A stretch of 64,000 nt of DNA from Sipunculus nudus (GCA_026874595.1 CM049319.1:56364917-56428916); one strand, 5' to 3'. Positions 34,426 to 46,985 are shown, counted from the stretch's first letter. Notes: generated from the letters alone by a model not told the origin. A program made the numbers and translations.

Positions 34426-34614
34426 TTCCTCTCTCTTATCCATTCATCCACTCTCTGCCCTTGTCTCTCTCTGTATAATCTTTCTCTTTCATCCTCTCAC
34501 CCCTCCCTTCGTCTCTCATTCTACCTCTCTGAGTCTCCCTCTCTATCCTCTCCTCTTCCCCTCCCTCATTCTAACCTCACTATCTCTTCCCTTTCCTCTC
34601 ATTCATTCTCTCTC

Positions 34615-34658
<44 letters not shown>

Positions 34659-34847
34659 CTACCTCTCTTTCATTTCATCTCTGTTGTTCCCTTACTCTCT
34701 TTTTCTTCCCTCTCTCTCTCTCATTCTCTATATCTGTCTATATCTCATCCCCTCTCCCAGACCCCTCTCTCCAGACTTTTTCCTTTCCTTCCCCATTCTA
34801 TCTCTCCCTCCCCTCCCTTTCTACTCTCATTCTATCTTTCTATCTCT

Positions 34848-34927
<80 letters not shown>

Positions 34928-34970
34928 CACTTCCTCTCTCATTCTACCTCCCTCATTCCATCTTATTCTA
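34426..34970. repeat. C+T-rich satellite block 11 (T2 unit)
   Basis: T2-type block without the TATATATATA interruption of block 3. Long (CT)n runs at about 34612-34654 and 34850-34926. Confidence 0.87.
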
Positions 34971-36298
34971 ATTTTGTACACCATTATATAATCATATACA
35001 GAAAACTTGGCTTTTCCACACGACAACCAGACAAGAGCGCCATCTGTCGGACAGACTTCGCCTTTTTGTTTAGGTGTTGGTCTCTCTTTTTGTATATTCT
35101 CTTGGCGCTACTAAGTTCAGTCTGGGAAGTGGGGTCTAAACGATTATAGAACTATCACACTTTTAGAACTGTAACACATCTATATGCGTATAGCTATAAA
35201 ATCCCCAGTTACGAGTTTCCGAAACATTCAACCCTGAATATATTTCGATCTTCAATGGTGAAGTATTCACTTGAATTTCACGTGATTTGTTAAAAAAAAA
35301 CTGTCGGCAAATCTATGAGCACTGTCAACACGGCAGTGCATGCCGTCACACACAGTAATTCCCCTGTAACTTAAAATTCTAGATCTCATCAAAGGCCTCG
35401 TGTATATGACACTCTCAGTCCCAAATTTTTAGGGAAGAATAATAACAATATGTTTTGCAAGATTAAAGTCATTTCTACATTTTGTTTGTGATCTCACACT
35501 TTGCACCAGCCAATCACATCAGGACCCAGTCTGGATGAAATGTTCAATGGACATAACACGTTCGCGAGCTACTATAGGTTCACCTAACCTGAAGATGGGT
35601 AGACCCATATACCGATCCTCAATGTCTTGGAATCAACTTTCGAAATGGTGAGACGAATCAGATCCAATAATCGATTTCGGTTTTAGGGTCGGACTAATCT
35701 TGGGATGGGCCAAGTTTATTTACCGATTGAAAAAAAATTCATGGGAATATTTTTCTAATTTTATCTGTTGGTCTACTGTATACTGATATTAGTAACGGGT
35801 TTATATACATTAATATATTATCAGTATATGAAATAATACTATATAATATATACATGTACTTATATATAGTTTGTAATTTATTGTATCAACAGACAAACTA
35901 TTCAACTGTTTTAATTTATTAAAAAATTCACGGATGTATATGGATCGGATATCGGGTCAGAACCATCTAAGGATGGGTCAGATCGACTGATGGCTCGTCA
36001 CATATACACCACATGAAGCCCGTGAATGTGCATTACTCGTCAGCATGACGGTGCTTTATTGTCTCCAGCATGCAGGGGGTCAGTCGGCCACATGCTGAGA
36101 CAGTGCTGCAGGCCTTGACCAGATGATTACGTAACCTAGACCGGCTTGTAGACTGGCGGATACTTCAAACAACTGTGATAAATTACACAGTGTACAAGGC
36201 GAAATTATGTTCAGCATTTTATGAAAAAAGTCTCTAACTTTAAACATAACATAGGTTAATTAATTATTAAAATAAATGTATTAATCTCGACCAATTCT
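34971..36298. repeat. T2 spacer, full form
   Basis: Full T2 order, closest to 49690-51015. The CTCF-like motif is interrupted (CCAGCATGCAGGGGG), as at 25.8 kb. Confidence 0.85.
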
Positions 36299-36612
36299 TT
36301 ACTTTCATTATATCTCTCTCTATCCTATCCCCTTCATCTCTTTCATTCTATCTCTCTTTTTCGTTCCTTCATCTCTTAATTTGATGCCATTTATTTATAT
36401 AGATCGCTTTCCTGTCTCTTCCATTTCATGCTATCTCTCTCTTTCCGCCCCTTCCTCTCTTTCATTTTATCTCTATCTCTCTCTATCCCGCATCCCCTGC
36501 CTCTCTTTTCTTCTATTTCTCTCTATATCCAGTTACCAAGCTTCCTTTCTTTCATATATTATATCTCTCTCTCTATCACGCCCCCTTCCACTCAATCATT
36601 TCTCTCTGCATG

Positions 36613-36653
<41 letters not shown>

Positions 36654-36716
36654 ACTGTCCTCTTTCATTCTATATCTGTTGTTCCCTTCCTCTCTTTTTC
36701 TTCTTCTTCTTCTTCT

Positions 36717-36763
<47 letters not shown>

Positions 36764-37140
36764 TCATTCTATATCTTTCTCTATCTCATCCCCTTCCTCT
36801 CATTCAGTATATATATCTCTCTGACTCTCTCTTCCCTACTTTCATTCTATCCCTGTTGTCCCCTTGCTCCCTTTTTCTTTTCTCTCTATTCTGTCCCCTT
36901 CCTCTCTCTCTCATTCCATATATCTCTCAATCTCATCCGCTTCCTCTCAGTCATTCTCTCTCTCTCTATCCCATCACATCCCCTCTTTCATTCTATCTCT
37001 GCTGTTCCGTTCCTCTGTTTTCTACTCTCTATTCTGTCCCCTTAATTTCCTCCCTCTCATTCTATATATCTCTATCTCTTCCCTCTCTCTCGCTCACCTG
37101 CACTTCCTCTCCCATTCTCCCTCCTCATTCCATTTCATTC
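36299..37140. repeat. C+T-rich satellite block 12 with (TTC)n
   Basis: T1-type block with a (TTC)n run of about 20 bases near 36700 between two long (CT)n runs. Confidence 0.87.
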
Positions 37141-38934
37141 TAATGAAATTATATACAGAATTTTTACTCCATTATATACAGAACACTGGGCTTTTCGACA
37201 CGACAACCAGACAAGAGCGCCATCTGTCGGACAGATTTAGCCAGTTTGTTAAGGGGTCGGTCTCTCTTTTAGTATCTCTTGGCGCTACTTACAAAGTTCA
37301 TTCTGGGGAGTGGGATCTAAACGATTATAACACTATCCAACTATTCAGATCTGTAACACATCTATCAGTGTATAGCTAAGCAATCACCTGTAAAAAGTCT
37401 CCCAATATTCAACCTCGAGTCTAATTCGACCTTCAGTTGTGAAGTATTCACTGTAAATTTCTTGGTGGGGTTTAACAGAGTTAAAAGGTTTATAAATTAA
37501 TCTGACTTAATAATTAAAAATTAAGGAATAAAAACATAAAGACATAAATCAACACAATGACAAATGCATGTACCGCCTGATAATATTTTTTTCTGTAGTT
37601 AGCAAATGTGACCTATTCAAAAATAAAGATTAAAATTACAGACTAGCTAGAGCACACATATGCATGCATTTCTTGTGCACCATATGGGTCTGAACCCAAT
37701 AACCAATCTCAATTCAAGTCAAGCAAACGTATTCCTAATCTCATTATATTATCATATAACACAAAGTTTGCTTATAAAAATATTAATATAGATTTTACAT
37801 AAACTGAACCAAATGCCTGGAGGAAAAACTCATCAAAAGCTTATGGGCTATATCTGTAACTGTCAGCCCCAAATTTTAGGGAAGAATAAAAACAACATGT
37901 ATTGCAAGATTTAAGTCATTTCTAAATTTTGTCTGTGACGTCACTTTTTGCATCAGCCTATCACGTCAGGACCCAATCTGGATGAAATGCTCAAAGCAAA
38001 AAAAAAAACACGACCGCGAGCTACGTACTAAAGGTTTACTTAACCTGAAGATGGGTAAGTAACTTTCGAAATGGTGAGATGGGTTCGAACCCATCTTGAG
38101 ATGGGTCAAGCTCATATATCTTTCCAATATTTCATGGGAATATTTTTCAACTTTTATCTGCTAGGATTTGTATACTGATATTAATAATACGTATACATTT
38201 ATATATTATCGATATATTAAATAATACTTTATATAATAAACATGTACTTACATATAGTATGTAATTTATTATATCAATAGTAAAAACAGTCAAAATTTTA
38301 AAATGTTTGAATTTATTAAAACATTCAAGTATGTACATGGTACGGATATCTGGTCAGAACCACTCATGGCTCGTGACATATACACTACATGGAGCCCGTG
38401 AATGTACATTACTTGTCAGCATGAGGGTACATTCACGGGCTTCGATTTTATCATTCCATGTTCTTAGACAGTCGATCATCATTATGTATTTCTCTTTGAA
38501 TCAGTTTCTGATTTACATATTGAGATTTTATATGTATTTACCTATGTATGTATAAAAATGTTATTTGTAATAATTCTCGAGGGCCCCAAGTGAGATTAGT
38601 GCCTTGGCACTTATTTGGTTTGTATGATACCCTCGTAAAATAATGTATATAAATAAATAAATAAATAATAAACAGGGTGCTTCATCGTCCCAAGTAGGGG
38701 TCATTCGGCCACATGCCGAGACTGTGCTGCAGGCCTTGACCAGATGATTACGTAACGTAGACTGGCTGGCAGACTGGTGGGGTACTTCATACGGCTGTGA
38801 TAAATGGCACCGTGTACAACGGCGTAATAATGTCCAGCCCTTTCTGAAAAGAAAAAAAAACTCTAACGTAAAACATAACATAGGTTAATTAATTATTAAA
38901 ATAAATGTATTAATCTCGACCAATTCTCATCTTT
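37141..38934. repeat. T1 spacer, long form, with a retrotransposon insert
   Basis: T1 core, then the extra segment with CATATGGGTCTGAACCC (near 37681) that is otherwise found only at 1320-1690, then CRE (37936-37943) and GATGGGTTCGAACCCATC (near 38080). The distal module is split by a 245-bp retrotransposon tail at 38429-38673. In this unit the frame of the T1 core stops early, after 79 codons. Confidence 0.82.
38429..38673 (+). mobile_element. 5'-truncated non-LTR retrotransposon tail
   Basis: The insert ends in an (AAAT)n-like tail (about 38649-38672) and is flanked by AGGGT at 38424-38428 and 38674-38678; other units show the empty site GAGGGTGCT. Upstream of the tail is a G+C-richer stretch with GAGGGCCCCAAGTGAGA and GTGCCTTGGCAC, which is of the type found in 3' ends of LINE elements. 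There is no coding sequence. The first 13 bases copy the flanking target in reverse orientation. Confidence 0.65.
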
Positions 38935-39023
38935 CATTATATCTCTCTCTATCCTATCCCCTTCCCCTCTTTCATTCTATCTCTCGTTTACGTTCCTTCC
39001 TCTCTTAATTTGATCCCATTTAT
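38935..39023. repeat. C+T-rich block 13, cut by a transposon
   Basis: The start of a T1 C+T block, equal to 42190-42275, ends abruptly at the left end of the hAT-like element. Confidence 0.82.
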
Positions 39024-40617
39024 TAGTGGTGGGCCGATCATCGAGTTTTATCGAAAGTCAGTCGGTTTGCTGCCACTTTCAAGCGCTCGATTACCAAAGG
39101 CAACTATCGATTACATCATAAGCATGATTTTTTTCCCCGAATGCCTATATGTTATAGGCTAAAATTATTCTTCCATTTTTTACAAGAATCTGCGCTTCAA
39201 AAATGAGTCTCTATTACCAAATAACTTCAGTATGTAACTGAATTTAACATGGTAGATGCAAAAACGGAGGACTTAATAAACCCCTGTGAGCTGCAGAATT
39301 AGCGGGGAGATTTGTAACGAGATGTACATTGCACAATATGAGCGGTATAGCGTTGTAATGCTACATAATTCTCCAGGTCTATGCTGCAAGTAGGTGTCCT
39401 GGATTGTGGTTTATTTATTACTAAAAATAATTAAAATGAAACTTTGAAAAGCATATATTACTAACTAGCTGATAAACCCGGTATACCGGGCTTTTTACCG
39501 GGGTTTGGGAGATATATTTACTGAGATGTTGAATGTTGGCTCATTTTTTACTATAAAGTTATAAGAAAATATAAATTTTTACTGGGATACTCTCTGAATA
39601 CGATATGTACAAATATTTTTACTGTTATTTTGTGACGCTGAGCTCGTGGCAAAAATTATAGGTTGTTTACCTAGAAGACCTGGTTAGTGATTGTTTACAT
39701 TGCGAACCGGAATGAGACGCGGAGGCATACAGTGTTTCGTTGATATTTGACTGGTTTCTATCGTTGGACGTATAAAGAATAGGTTAATGTGAGGAACACA
39801 TGAAAGATTAATTAAATGTACGTTGCAAGAAAACTGTTCCTGAAGAAGAAAACAGATATATGCATACATCGTAAGTAGCAGAAGCGGACCCAAACGGGAC
39901 TCCATGCAGTGCATGGGTCCGTATCCCATTTCAGCCACCGCAACCTTTTTTTCATCGTATCACACAAATTTTGAGGCCTGAAACCCCCGTAACCATCCTC
40001 CCCCCCCCCCCCCTCCCGCCCTGAATTAGGTTTTGTCATTAATCCTTCAGGGTTGAACTCTCCATTTCATAAAGCGAGAAACATGTATTTCTCTTTTACT
40101 GACCACGCACCTGGGTCAAATCCCTCATTGAAAGCAAGCGTTGTTCATATGAACAATAGTCCTTAGTGTTAGAGGTTAAGTGACCATGATGCACGCATTC
40201 CGGTGATTGCCGAAGGCAGTTCGGCTGTGCTCAGTAAAAAAAAAAAAAAGGGAAAAATCACTCAAAATTATTTGTACATTAAAATCATTTATTTTCAAAT
40301 CGCCTATGTCACTGAGGGGATAATAACCATTAAAATGATGTATGACACAGTATTGTACACAACGCGGTTTTAGAGAAAATTGCGAACAAATGTGAACCGA
40401 ATTCCTTTTATAAGTATTAGATAGGAAGATATAAAATAAGGTAAACACTTCTTTTCTTAAGGTAGAATTAATAAGACATGCGGGCTGAATTAAGAAAGTA
40501 CAGTTTAACAGATAGTTGCATATTTCTTTTAATTTCTGAACCGATTAATAATCGATCATCGATCGGTTTGCCCAAACCGATGATCGATTATGAAAAAGGA
40601 ACCGACTCCCACCACTA
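39024..40617. mobile_element. 1.6-kb hAT-like non-autonomous element
   Basis: Ends are TAGTGGTGGG and CCCACCACTA, a 10-bp inverted repeat of hAT type, with several ATCGAT-type motifs just inside both ends. A hairpin around CGATCGGTTTG/CAAACCGAT lies near the right end (40549-40592). The interior has a CCCGGTATACCGGG palindrome (about 39477-39490), poly-C and poly-A runs, and no recognisable transposase. No 8-bp target duplication is present: CCATTTAT lies left and GTCCTCAT right, and the two flanks belong to different places in the C+T block. The element or its site has been rearranged. Confidence 0.7.
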
Positions 40618-40637
40618 GTCCTCATTTCCCCCTCTTT

Positions 40638-40677
<40 letters not shown>

Positions 40678-41086
40678 TCCCCTTTCTTTCAGTCTTTTTT
40701 TCTCTCTCTGTGTACCCTAAATTCACCTCTATTTCAGTCTTTCTCTCTATCCTGTCCCCTTCCTGGCTTTAATTCATTCATTCTCTCTCCCTGTATCCTC
40801 ACTTCTCCCTCTTTTAAGTCTCTCTCTTCCTGTATTCTCACTTCCCCCTCATTGTCTCTCTCTCTCTCTCTCTCACTCTCTCTCTCTCACTTCCCCTTTC
40901 TTTCAGTCTTTTTTCTCTCTCTGTGTACCCTAAATTCACCTCTATTTCAGTCTTTCTCTCTATTCTGTCCCTTCCTGGCTTTAATTCATTCATTCTCTCT
41001 CCCTGTATCCTCACTTCTCCCTCTTTTTAGTCTCTCTCTTCCTGTATTCTCACTTCCCCCTCATTGTCTCTCTCTCTCTCTCTCTC

Positions 41087-41137
<51 letters not shown>

Positions 41138-41514
41138 TCACTTCCCCTCTTTCATTCTATCTCTGTTGATCTCTTCCTCTCTTTTTCTTTCTTTCTTTCT
41201 TTCTCTCTCTCTCTCACACTTTCATTCTATCTCTGGCGTCCCCTTGCTCTCTTTTTCTTCTCTCTCTATTCTGTCCCTCTCCTCTCTCCCTCTCTCTCAT
41301 TCTATATAACTCTCTATCTCATCCCCTTCCTCTCATTCATTCTCTCTCCCTATCCCGTCACTTCCCCTCTTTCATTTTATCTCTGCTGTTCCATTCCTCT
41401 GTTTTTCTTCTCTCTATTCTGTCCCCTTCCTCCCTCTCATTCTATATATCTGTATCTCTTTCCTCTCTCTCGATCTCCTCCACTCATTCTACCTCCCTCT
41501 ATCCATTTCATTCT
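40618..41514. repeat. C+T-rich satellite block 14
   Basis: The left part (40618-41060) is of the long type, with a 220-bp higher-order repeat seen about twice (TTTCAGTCTTTTTTCTC, CTGTACCCTAAATTCACC, TTCCTGGCTTT). The right part switches to the type seen at 400-800. It ends in CATTTCATTCTAATTTTATAC. Confidence 0.86.
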
Positions 41515-42189
41515 AATTTTATACTCCATCATATACAGAACACTGGGCTTTTCGACACGACCACCAGACAAGAGCGCCATCTGTCGGACAGATTTAGCCT
41601 GTTTGTTAAGGGGTTGGTCTCTCTTTTTGTCGCTCTTGGCGCTACGTACAAAGTTCAGTCTGGTGGGTGGGATCTAAACGATTATAACACTATCCAACAA
41701 TTTTGATCTGTAACACATATATCAGTGTATATGTTGGAGCCTGTCTGCGGATCTGGCCCATCTGCCGATGGGCTTGGTCCATATGAGGATCCGTTATTGG
41801 GCTGCCCATCTGCAGAGTGGCAGCCCAATATCGGATTTGATACCATGCACTTTCTGGCCTATCTGCAGATGGGCTTGGCCCAATAACCAGTTTCAGTTAT
41901 TGTTGGAGGCCGTGCGTGTGCATTACTTGTCAGCATGAGGGTGCTAGTCCCCAGCAGGGGGTCAGTCGGCCACATGCTGAGACAGTGCTGCAGGCCTTGA
42001 CCAGATGATTACGTAACGTAGACTGGCTTGCAGACTGGCGGATACTTCAAACAACTGCATGTTATGTATTACACAGTGTACAACGGCGAAATTATATCCA
42101 TTCCTTTCTGAAAAAAAAGTCTCCAACTTAAAACATAACATAGGTTAATTAATTATTTAAATAAATATATTAATCTCTACCAATTTTTA
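41515..42189. repeat. T1-variant spacer with a large internal deletion
   Basis: The core (41520-41730) is nearly the same as 811-1020. It then jumps straight into a transposon end (41732-41903) and from there to the distal module (41905-42060), with CCAGCAGGGGG near 41950. About 1.2 kb of normal spacer is missing. Confidence 0.83.
41732..41903. mobile_element. Remnant (left end) of the 2219-4160 element family
   Basis: It matches 2219-2390, starting TGTTGGAGCC, and then breaks off near TTCAGTTATTG. The rest of the element and its right end are gone, with TGG at the break shared with the following GGAGGCCGTGCG. Confidence 0.8.
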
Positions 42190-42423
42190 ACTTACATTAT
42201 ATCTCTCTCTATCCTATCCCCTTCCTCTCTTTCATTCTATCTCTCGTTTACGTTCCTTCCTCTCTTAATTTGATCCTATTTATATAGATCTCTTTCCTGT
42301 TTCTTCCTCCTTTCATTCTATATCTCTTTTTCTGCCCGTTTCTCACTTTCAGTTTATCTCTCTATCCCGCATCCCCTGCCTATCTTTTCTTCTATTTCTC
42401 TCTGTATCCGGTTACCAAGCTTC
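42190..42423. repeat. C+T-rich satellite block 15
   Basis: The same opening as block 2 (4440-4690), interrupted at CCAAGCTTC by a small transposon. Confidence 0.86.
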
Positions 42424-42780
42424 TAGACCTGCGTAGGTCCCTATAATATTGTCTGTTTCTGATTTTACATAAATATACCCCAAGTAAAAGTAACCCCTAT
42501 TCTGTTACTCTGTTGACCCTTTGTCCAGCTGCCCTGTTGCTGGGATGACCAGTTCAGGTAATTCACAATTATAACTAAAGGTGGCGTCTGTGTGCTCAAT
42601 TATAGGATTCTAATGCAGTCCTTACCCCTATTGATAGTGGGGCCCCTGGAAAAAGAAAGTAAACTATTTGCACCCCACAGAAGGGGCAAATACATGAATT
42701 ATAAAATGATCACTGAACATTATATAAAGGTGATACAAAAAAATGGGAAAAAAATTATTCCTCGACCTGTTGCAGGTCTA
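42424..42780. mobile_element. 357-bp element with a 9-bp target duplication
   Basis: Ends TAGACCTGC and GCAGGTCTA. CCAAGCTTC is repeated exactly on both sides (42415-42423 and 42781-42789), and the empty site TTACCAAGCTTCC occurs in many other blocks. A 9-bp duplication suggests a Mutator-like superfamily, although 8 bp is possible if one C is counted inside. The interior has TTGCACCCCACAG near its centre and no coding capacity; open frames through it are chance. Confidence 0.85.
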
Positions 42781-42789
42781 CCAAGCTTC

Positions 42790-43140
42790 CTTTCTTTTAT
42801 ATATTATCTATCTCTCTACCTCGCCCCCTTCCTCTCATTCATTGTCTCTCTGCCTCTCTGTCTCTCTCGTCACGGTGTTTCATTCTATCTCGCTCGTCCC
42901 CTTCCTCACTTTCATTCTCGCTCCTTTTCCGTCCCCTTCCTCTCTTTCATTCTCTCTCAGTTTTCCGTCCTCTCCTCTCTTACATTTTATCTCTCTCTCA
43001 ATTACTTTCTCTCTATCCCCTTCCCTTCCTTTATTACATTCTCTCTTTCCTTTTCATTTCCCCTCTTCCATGCCATCTCTATCGTCCCCTTTATTCATTC
43101 ATTATATCCCTCCTTGTGTCCTCAATTCCCCCTCTTTCAG

Positions 43141-43189
<49 letters not shown>

Positions 43190-43365
43190 ACTTCCCCTTT
43201 CTTTTAGTCTTTTTTCTCTCTCTGTGTACCCTAAATTCACCCCTCTTTCAGTCTTTCTCTCCATCCTGTCCCCTTCCTGGCTTTCATTCATTCATTCTCT
43301 CTCCCTGTATTTTCACTTCTCCCTCTTTCAGTCTCTCTCTCCCTGTATTCTCACTTCCCCTCATT

Positions 43366-43419
<54 letters not shown>

Positions 43420-43933
43420 ACTTTCCCCTCATTCAGTCTCTCTCTGTATCCTCACTCCCCCCTCTCTCTCTCCCCCTCACCCCCCCCCCCTTTCAGTCTT
43501 TATCTCTCTCTCTCTCTGTACCCTAACTTCCCCTCTCTTTCAGTCTTTCTCTCTTTCATGTCCTCTTTCTGGTTTTCATTCATTCATTATCTCTGCCTGT
43601 GTCCTCACTTCCCCTTCTTTCAGTATTTTTTTTTCTCTCTCTCTCTCTCTGTACCCTAAATTCCCCTCTCTTTCAGTCTTTCTCTCTATCCTGTCTCCTT
43701 CCCGGCTTTCATTCATTCATTCTCTCTCCCTGTATCCTCACTTCTCCCTCTTTCAGTCTCTCTCTCCCTGTATTCTCACTTCCCCCTCATTCAGCCTCTC
43801 TCTCTCTCTCCCCTCATTCAGTCTTTCTCTGTTTCCTCACTTCCCTCTCTCTGTCTCCCCCCCTCACTACCCCCCCCCCCCCCCTTTTCAGTCTTTATCT
43901 CTCTCTCTCTGTACCCTAATTTTCCCTTTCTTT

Positions 43934-43994
<61 letters not shown>

Positions 43995-44177
43995 CCCTAA
44001 ATTCCCCTCTCTTTCAGTATTTCTCTCTATCCTGTCCCCTTACTGGCTTTCATTCATTCATTCTCTCTCCCTGTATCGCCACTTCTCCCTCTTTCAGTCT
44101 CTCTCTCTCTCTGTATCCTCACTTCCCCCTCATTTAGTATCTCTATCTCCCTGTGTCCTTACTTCCTCCTCTTTCAG

Positions 44178-44209
<32 letters not shown>

Positions 44210-44381
44210 TCTTTGTATCCTCACTTCCCCCTTTCTCCAACTTTCTCTCTACTCCGTCTTCTTCCAGTATCTCATTCTATATATCTCTTTCTATATTCAG
44301 CCCCCTTCAACTCGTATTCTTTATATCTCTCGCTATCTTGTCCTCTCTCTCACTCTCTCTCGTTATCTTAATCTCTTTCAC

Positions 44382-44424
<43 letters not shown>

Positions 44425-44640
44425 TATCTCTCTCCTATTTTCTCTTTGTTTTTTTCCCCATCTCGAGTTCTTTCTTTCTTCTCCTTCTTCCTATCTTTCT
44501 ATTTCTCTTCTCATTATCAGAGTGATTCTTGTTATCTTGTTGTCTGCAAATCCTATTGCTACTTCATTCTTACTTGTCTTTCTGCCTCTCTCATTGCTGC
44601 TCTTTTATGTCTCTCTCTGTCTCTCTCTGTCTCTCTAATA
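42790..44640. repeat. C+T-rich satellite block 16 leading into H1 module 4
   Basis: Long-type block, homologous to 4690-6330 with several length changes. C-rich runs at 43470-43490 and 43860-43885. It ends in GTCTCTCTAATATATATACG, as at 6310. Confidence 0.87.
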
Positions 44641-46260
44641 TATATACGTGCTTAATTGCCTGTTTCATATGTAAAACTGGGAAAGGGTCATGATCGGCAT
44701 GAACGAATCCTGCTATCTCTTCCTTCTTCCTTTCAATATACCCCTTTTCTTTCTCTTTTTCTTCCCTCCTTTTGTCTCTCTCCATTGAGTGTATTTCTTG
44801 TTCTATTGATATTATATTTTTTTAGTTTTACATTACAGAAGAAAGACCAAAATGCTTTTGAAATATTATCATATATTTTAATCTTAGTCCAATTAAAATG
44901 ATATGCTATTACCGAGAAGGTAAAATAGTGAACCTTTAAAATTTTATGTGTATAAAATGTTAGAAAATGAAAGAAATAATAAAGCATTTTGTATACCTGG
45001 TTTAAATCATTATATACAATATGAGACCTTACATGAATTTTAAACAATATTTTTATTGATATTAGATTAAGGAGGTACTGCCAGGGATAAAGAAGAAAGG
45101 AAGCAAACGAGTATAGAAAAAGTATCAGCACCTGAAAAAGTGTGTAAAATTTGATAAAAAGTGTCTACTGATACAGAGGCCAGCGGCTGCAGTGGGCTAT
45201 GCGTCATGGGCGCTTCACCTACTGGATCGCCCGAGTCGGTGTTGATTGTTAACCTTATTTTCAGGTCACGTGCAATGATAAACATTGCACCCGGTTAACA
45301 GCCGACAGCGTACTTTCGAGCACTCCCGAAAGTGCTCGAAATTGTTGATATTTGTTTATTCTACTGTCTCGTCAGGAGCAACGAGATTACGCGAGATTGC
45401 GTTGCGATCCCATGAGTCAATGCGTTGTTTACCCTGCGAGAGTCAAGGATCATTTACAGAGAGAGAATGTTGTACATGCTTAACATACCCCCCTCCCTTC
45501 CTTTTATCTTCAAATATTCTGTTATACATCCTTGTATATTTATGCACCTTGAGAGTTTAATTACTTTTTATTTACAAATATACTGTTACATCCTTTGATA
45601 TATATTTACATTTTGAGATAATCATTTAGCCTTTTTATTTACAAATATTCTGTTGCATTCTTGTTTATTTTTGCAACTTGAGGTAATCCTTTCAGCCTTT
45701 ACATTTACGAATTTACTGTTATCCTTGAAGATTGCATTTTATTATAATGTCATATAGTAAGATAACTAAAGTTATTGAGGTATCACAGAAAACTAACGTT
45801 ATTGAAGTATCACAGAAATTGTAACTCTGCGAATTATTAAATATGTATCACAAATTAAGAATATTGGACTTGTTTGGTCTAAATACAACAAAAATATTGT
45901 TATTTGAATATTGAGAATCTGTCCCAACTTATCAGAATGTAAAAGCAAATTTAAAACTCTCCTTTTTGCCGATTACTATGTATTCTAGTCTATATGAATA
46001 CTTGTTTTTATATGGAACCTTGCCATTTTTATCCCTTTCTTTAAGTTTCTTAATCAGAATCTATCGATTTTTCTTCTGTACTTGTCAATGCTTATACTTA
46101 ATTATCATTATATCATCTCTTTATATGTATATCATCGTTTTAGAGCATGCACAGCATGAATAAATTATTTTTGTTATTACTTCCTGTATTTTTTTTTATA
46201 TGTGCACCTTCATGTTATCATATACACCTTCATATAATATGATTTATCAAAGTGCTTGCA
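44641..46260. repeat. Left half of H1 module 4
   Basis: Matches 6331-7833 with one local change. At about 45320-45470, GAGCACTCCCGAAAGTGCTC forms a small palindrome, followed by about 110 bp not present in the other modules (TCTCGTCAGGAGCAACGAG and following). The conserved hairpin is at 45270-45290. No gene is seen. Confidence 0.75.
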
Positions 46261-46392
46261 ACTTACCTGGTCGTTCAGCTACTTGACCAATCCCTGGAAA
46301 GCAAATATTTGTCATTTATAAATTAACGGTTTAAATGAAATTCCCATTTCTGGGAGTTTCTGATCGAATGCTTAGATCTGGATGTAGTGGTT

Positions 46393-46408
46393 GGCCCTGA
46401 AAAGGGCC
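46393..46408 (-). terminator. Histone mRNA 3' stem-loop of H1 copy 4
   Basis: GGCCCTTTTCAGGGCC on the minus strand, 31 bases past the stop codon. Confidence 0.93.
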
Positions 46409-46439
46409 TTTGGAAGAGATATTACATCTCATCGACACT

Positions 46440-46985
46440 TTACTTCTTGGCGGCTTTCTTGGCTGCGGGTTTCTTGACTTTCTTAGCAGCTGGCTTCTTG
46501 GCTGCGGGTTTCTTGGCAGGTTTCTTGGGCTTGGCTGCCTTCTTGGGGGACTTGGCCTTCTTGGCTGCTGGTTTCTTAGTTTTCTTGGGGGATTTCTTGG
46601 CAGCTGGCTTCTTGGTTTTCTTGGCAGCAGGTTTCTTGGCAGCTGTCTTGGGGCGTCCTGGCTTCTTGGCAGCCTTGGGCTTCTCAGCCTTGGCAGCCTG
46701 GCTCAGACGGAAGGAGCCGGCAGCACCAGTTCCTTTGACCTGAACCAGCTTACCGTCAGCAACAGCCTTCTTCAGGTAGCGGCGGAGGAATGGAGCCAGC
46801 TTGGCGGCGTCGGCCTTGTAGTTGGCGCCGATGTACTTCTTGATGGCGGCCAAGGAGGAACCCTTGCGGTCCTTCAGCTCCTTGATGGCAGCAACAACCA
46901 TGGTGGCCACTGGTGGGTGGGTTGGTGCCGTCTTGGGTTTGGCTGGCTTCTTGGCCTTGGCTGGAGCAGCAGCGGTGTCAGACAT
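46440..46985 (-). CDS. Histone H1 (linker histone), copy 4
   Basis: Intact 181-residue linker histone, intronless. It differs from copy 1 by Ala4 to Thr, Lys149 for Thr (giving two full SPKK sites, 132-135 and 146-149) and Ala179 for Ser. The globular domain (about 25-97) is unchanged, including GSSLAAIKK and [10 protein letters not shown]. The start at 46985 follows AGCAAG at the same distance from the TATA box as in copies 1 and 3. Of the three intact copies it has the best H1-box match upstream. It is the single gene in its module, and the tail is dominated by AAKKP repeats, as expected for the DNA-neutralising C-terminal domain. Confidence 0.97.
   Translation of the reverse strand: MSDTAAAPAKAKKPAKPKTAPTHPPVATMVVAAIKELKDRKGSSLAAIKKYIGANYKADAAKLAPFLRRYLKKAVADGKLVQVKGTGAAGSFRLSQAAKAEKPKAAKKPGRPKTAAKKPAAKKTKKPAAKKSPKKTKKPAAKKAKSPKKAAKPKKPAKKPAAKKPAAKKVKKPAAKKAAKK

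Noticed and set aside
39684-40448. Minus-strand frames of 75-90 codons in the hAT-like element
   Set aside because: No BED zinc finger or hAT dimerisation motif; frames overlap poly-A and poly-C runs.
42592-43659. 355-codon frame through the 42424 element and the C+T block
   Set aside because: Fusion by chance of the tail of a small transposon with repeat sequence; absent from every sister unit.
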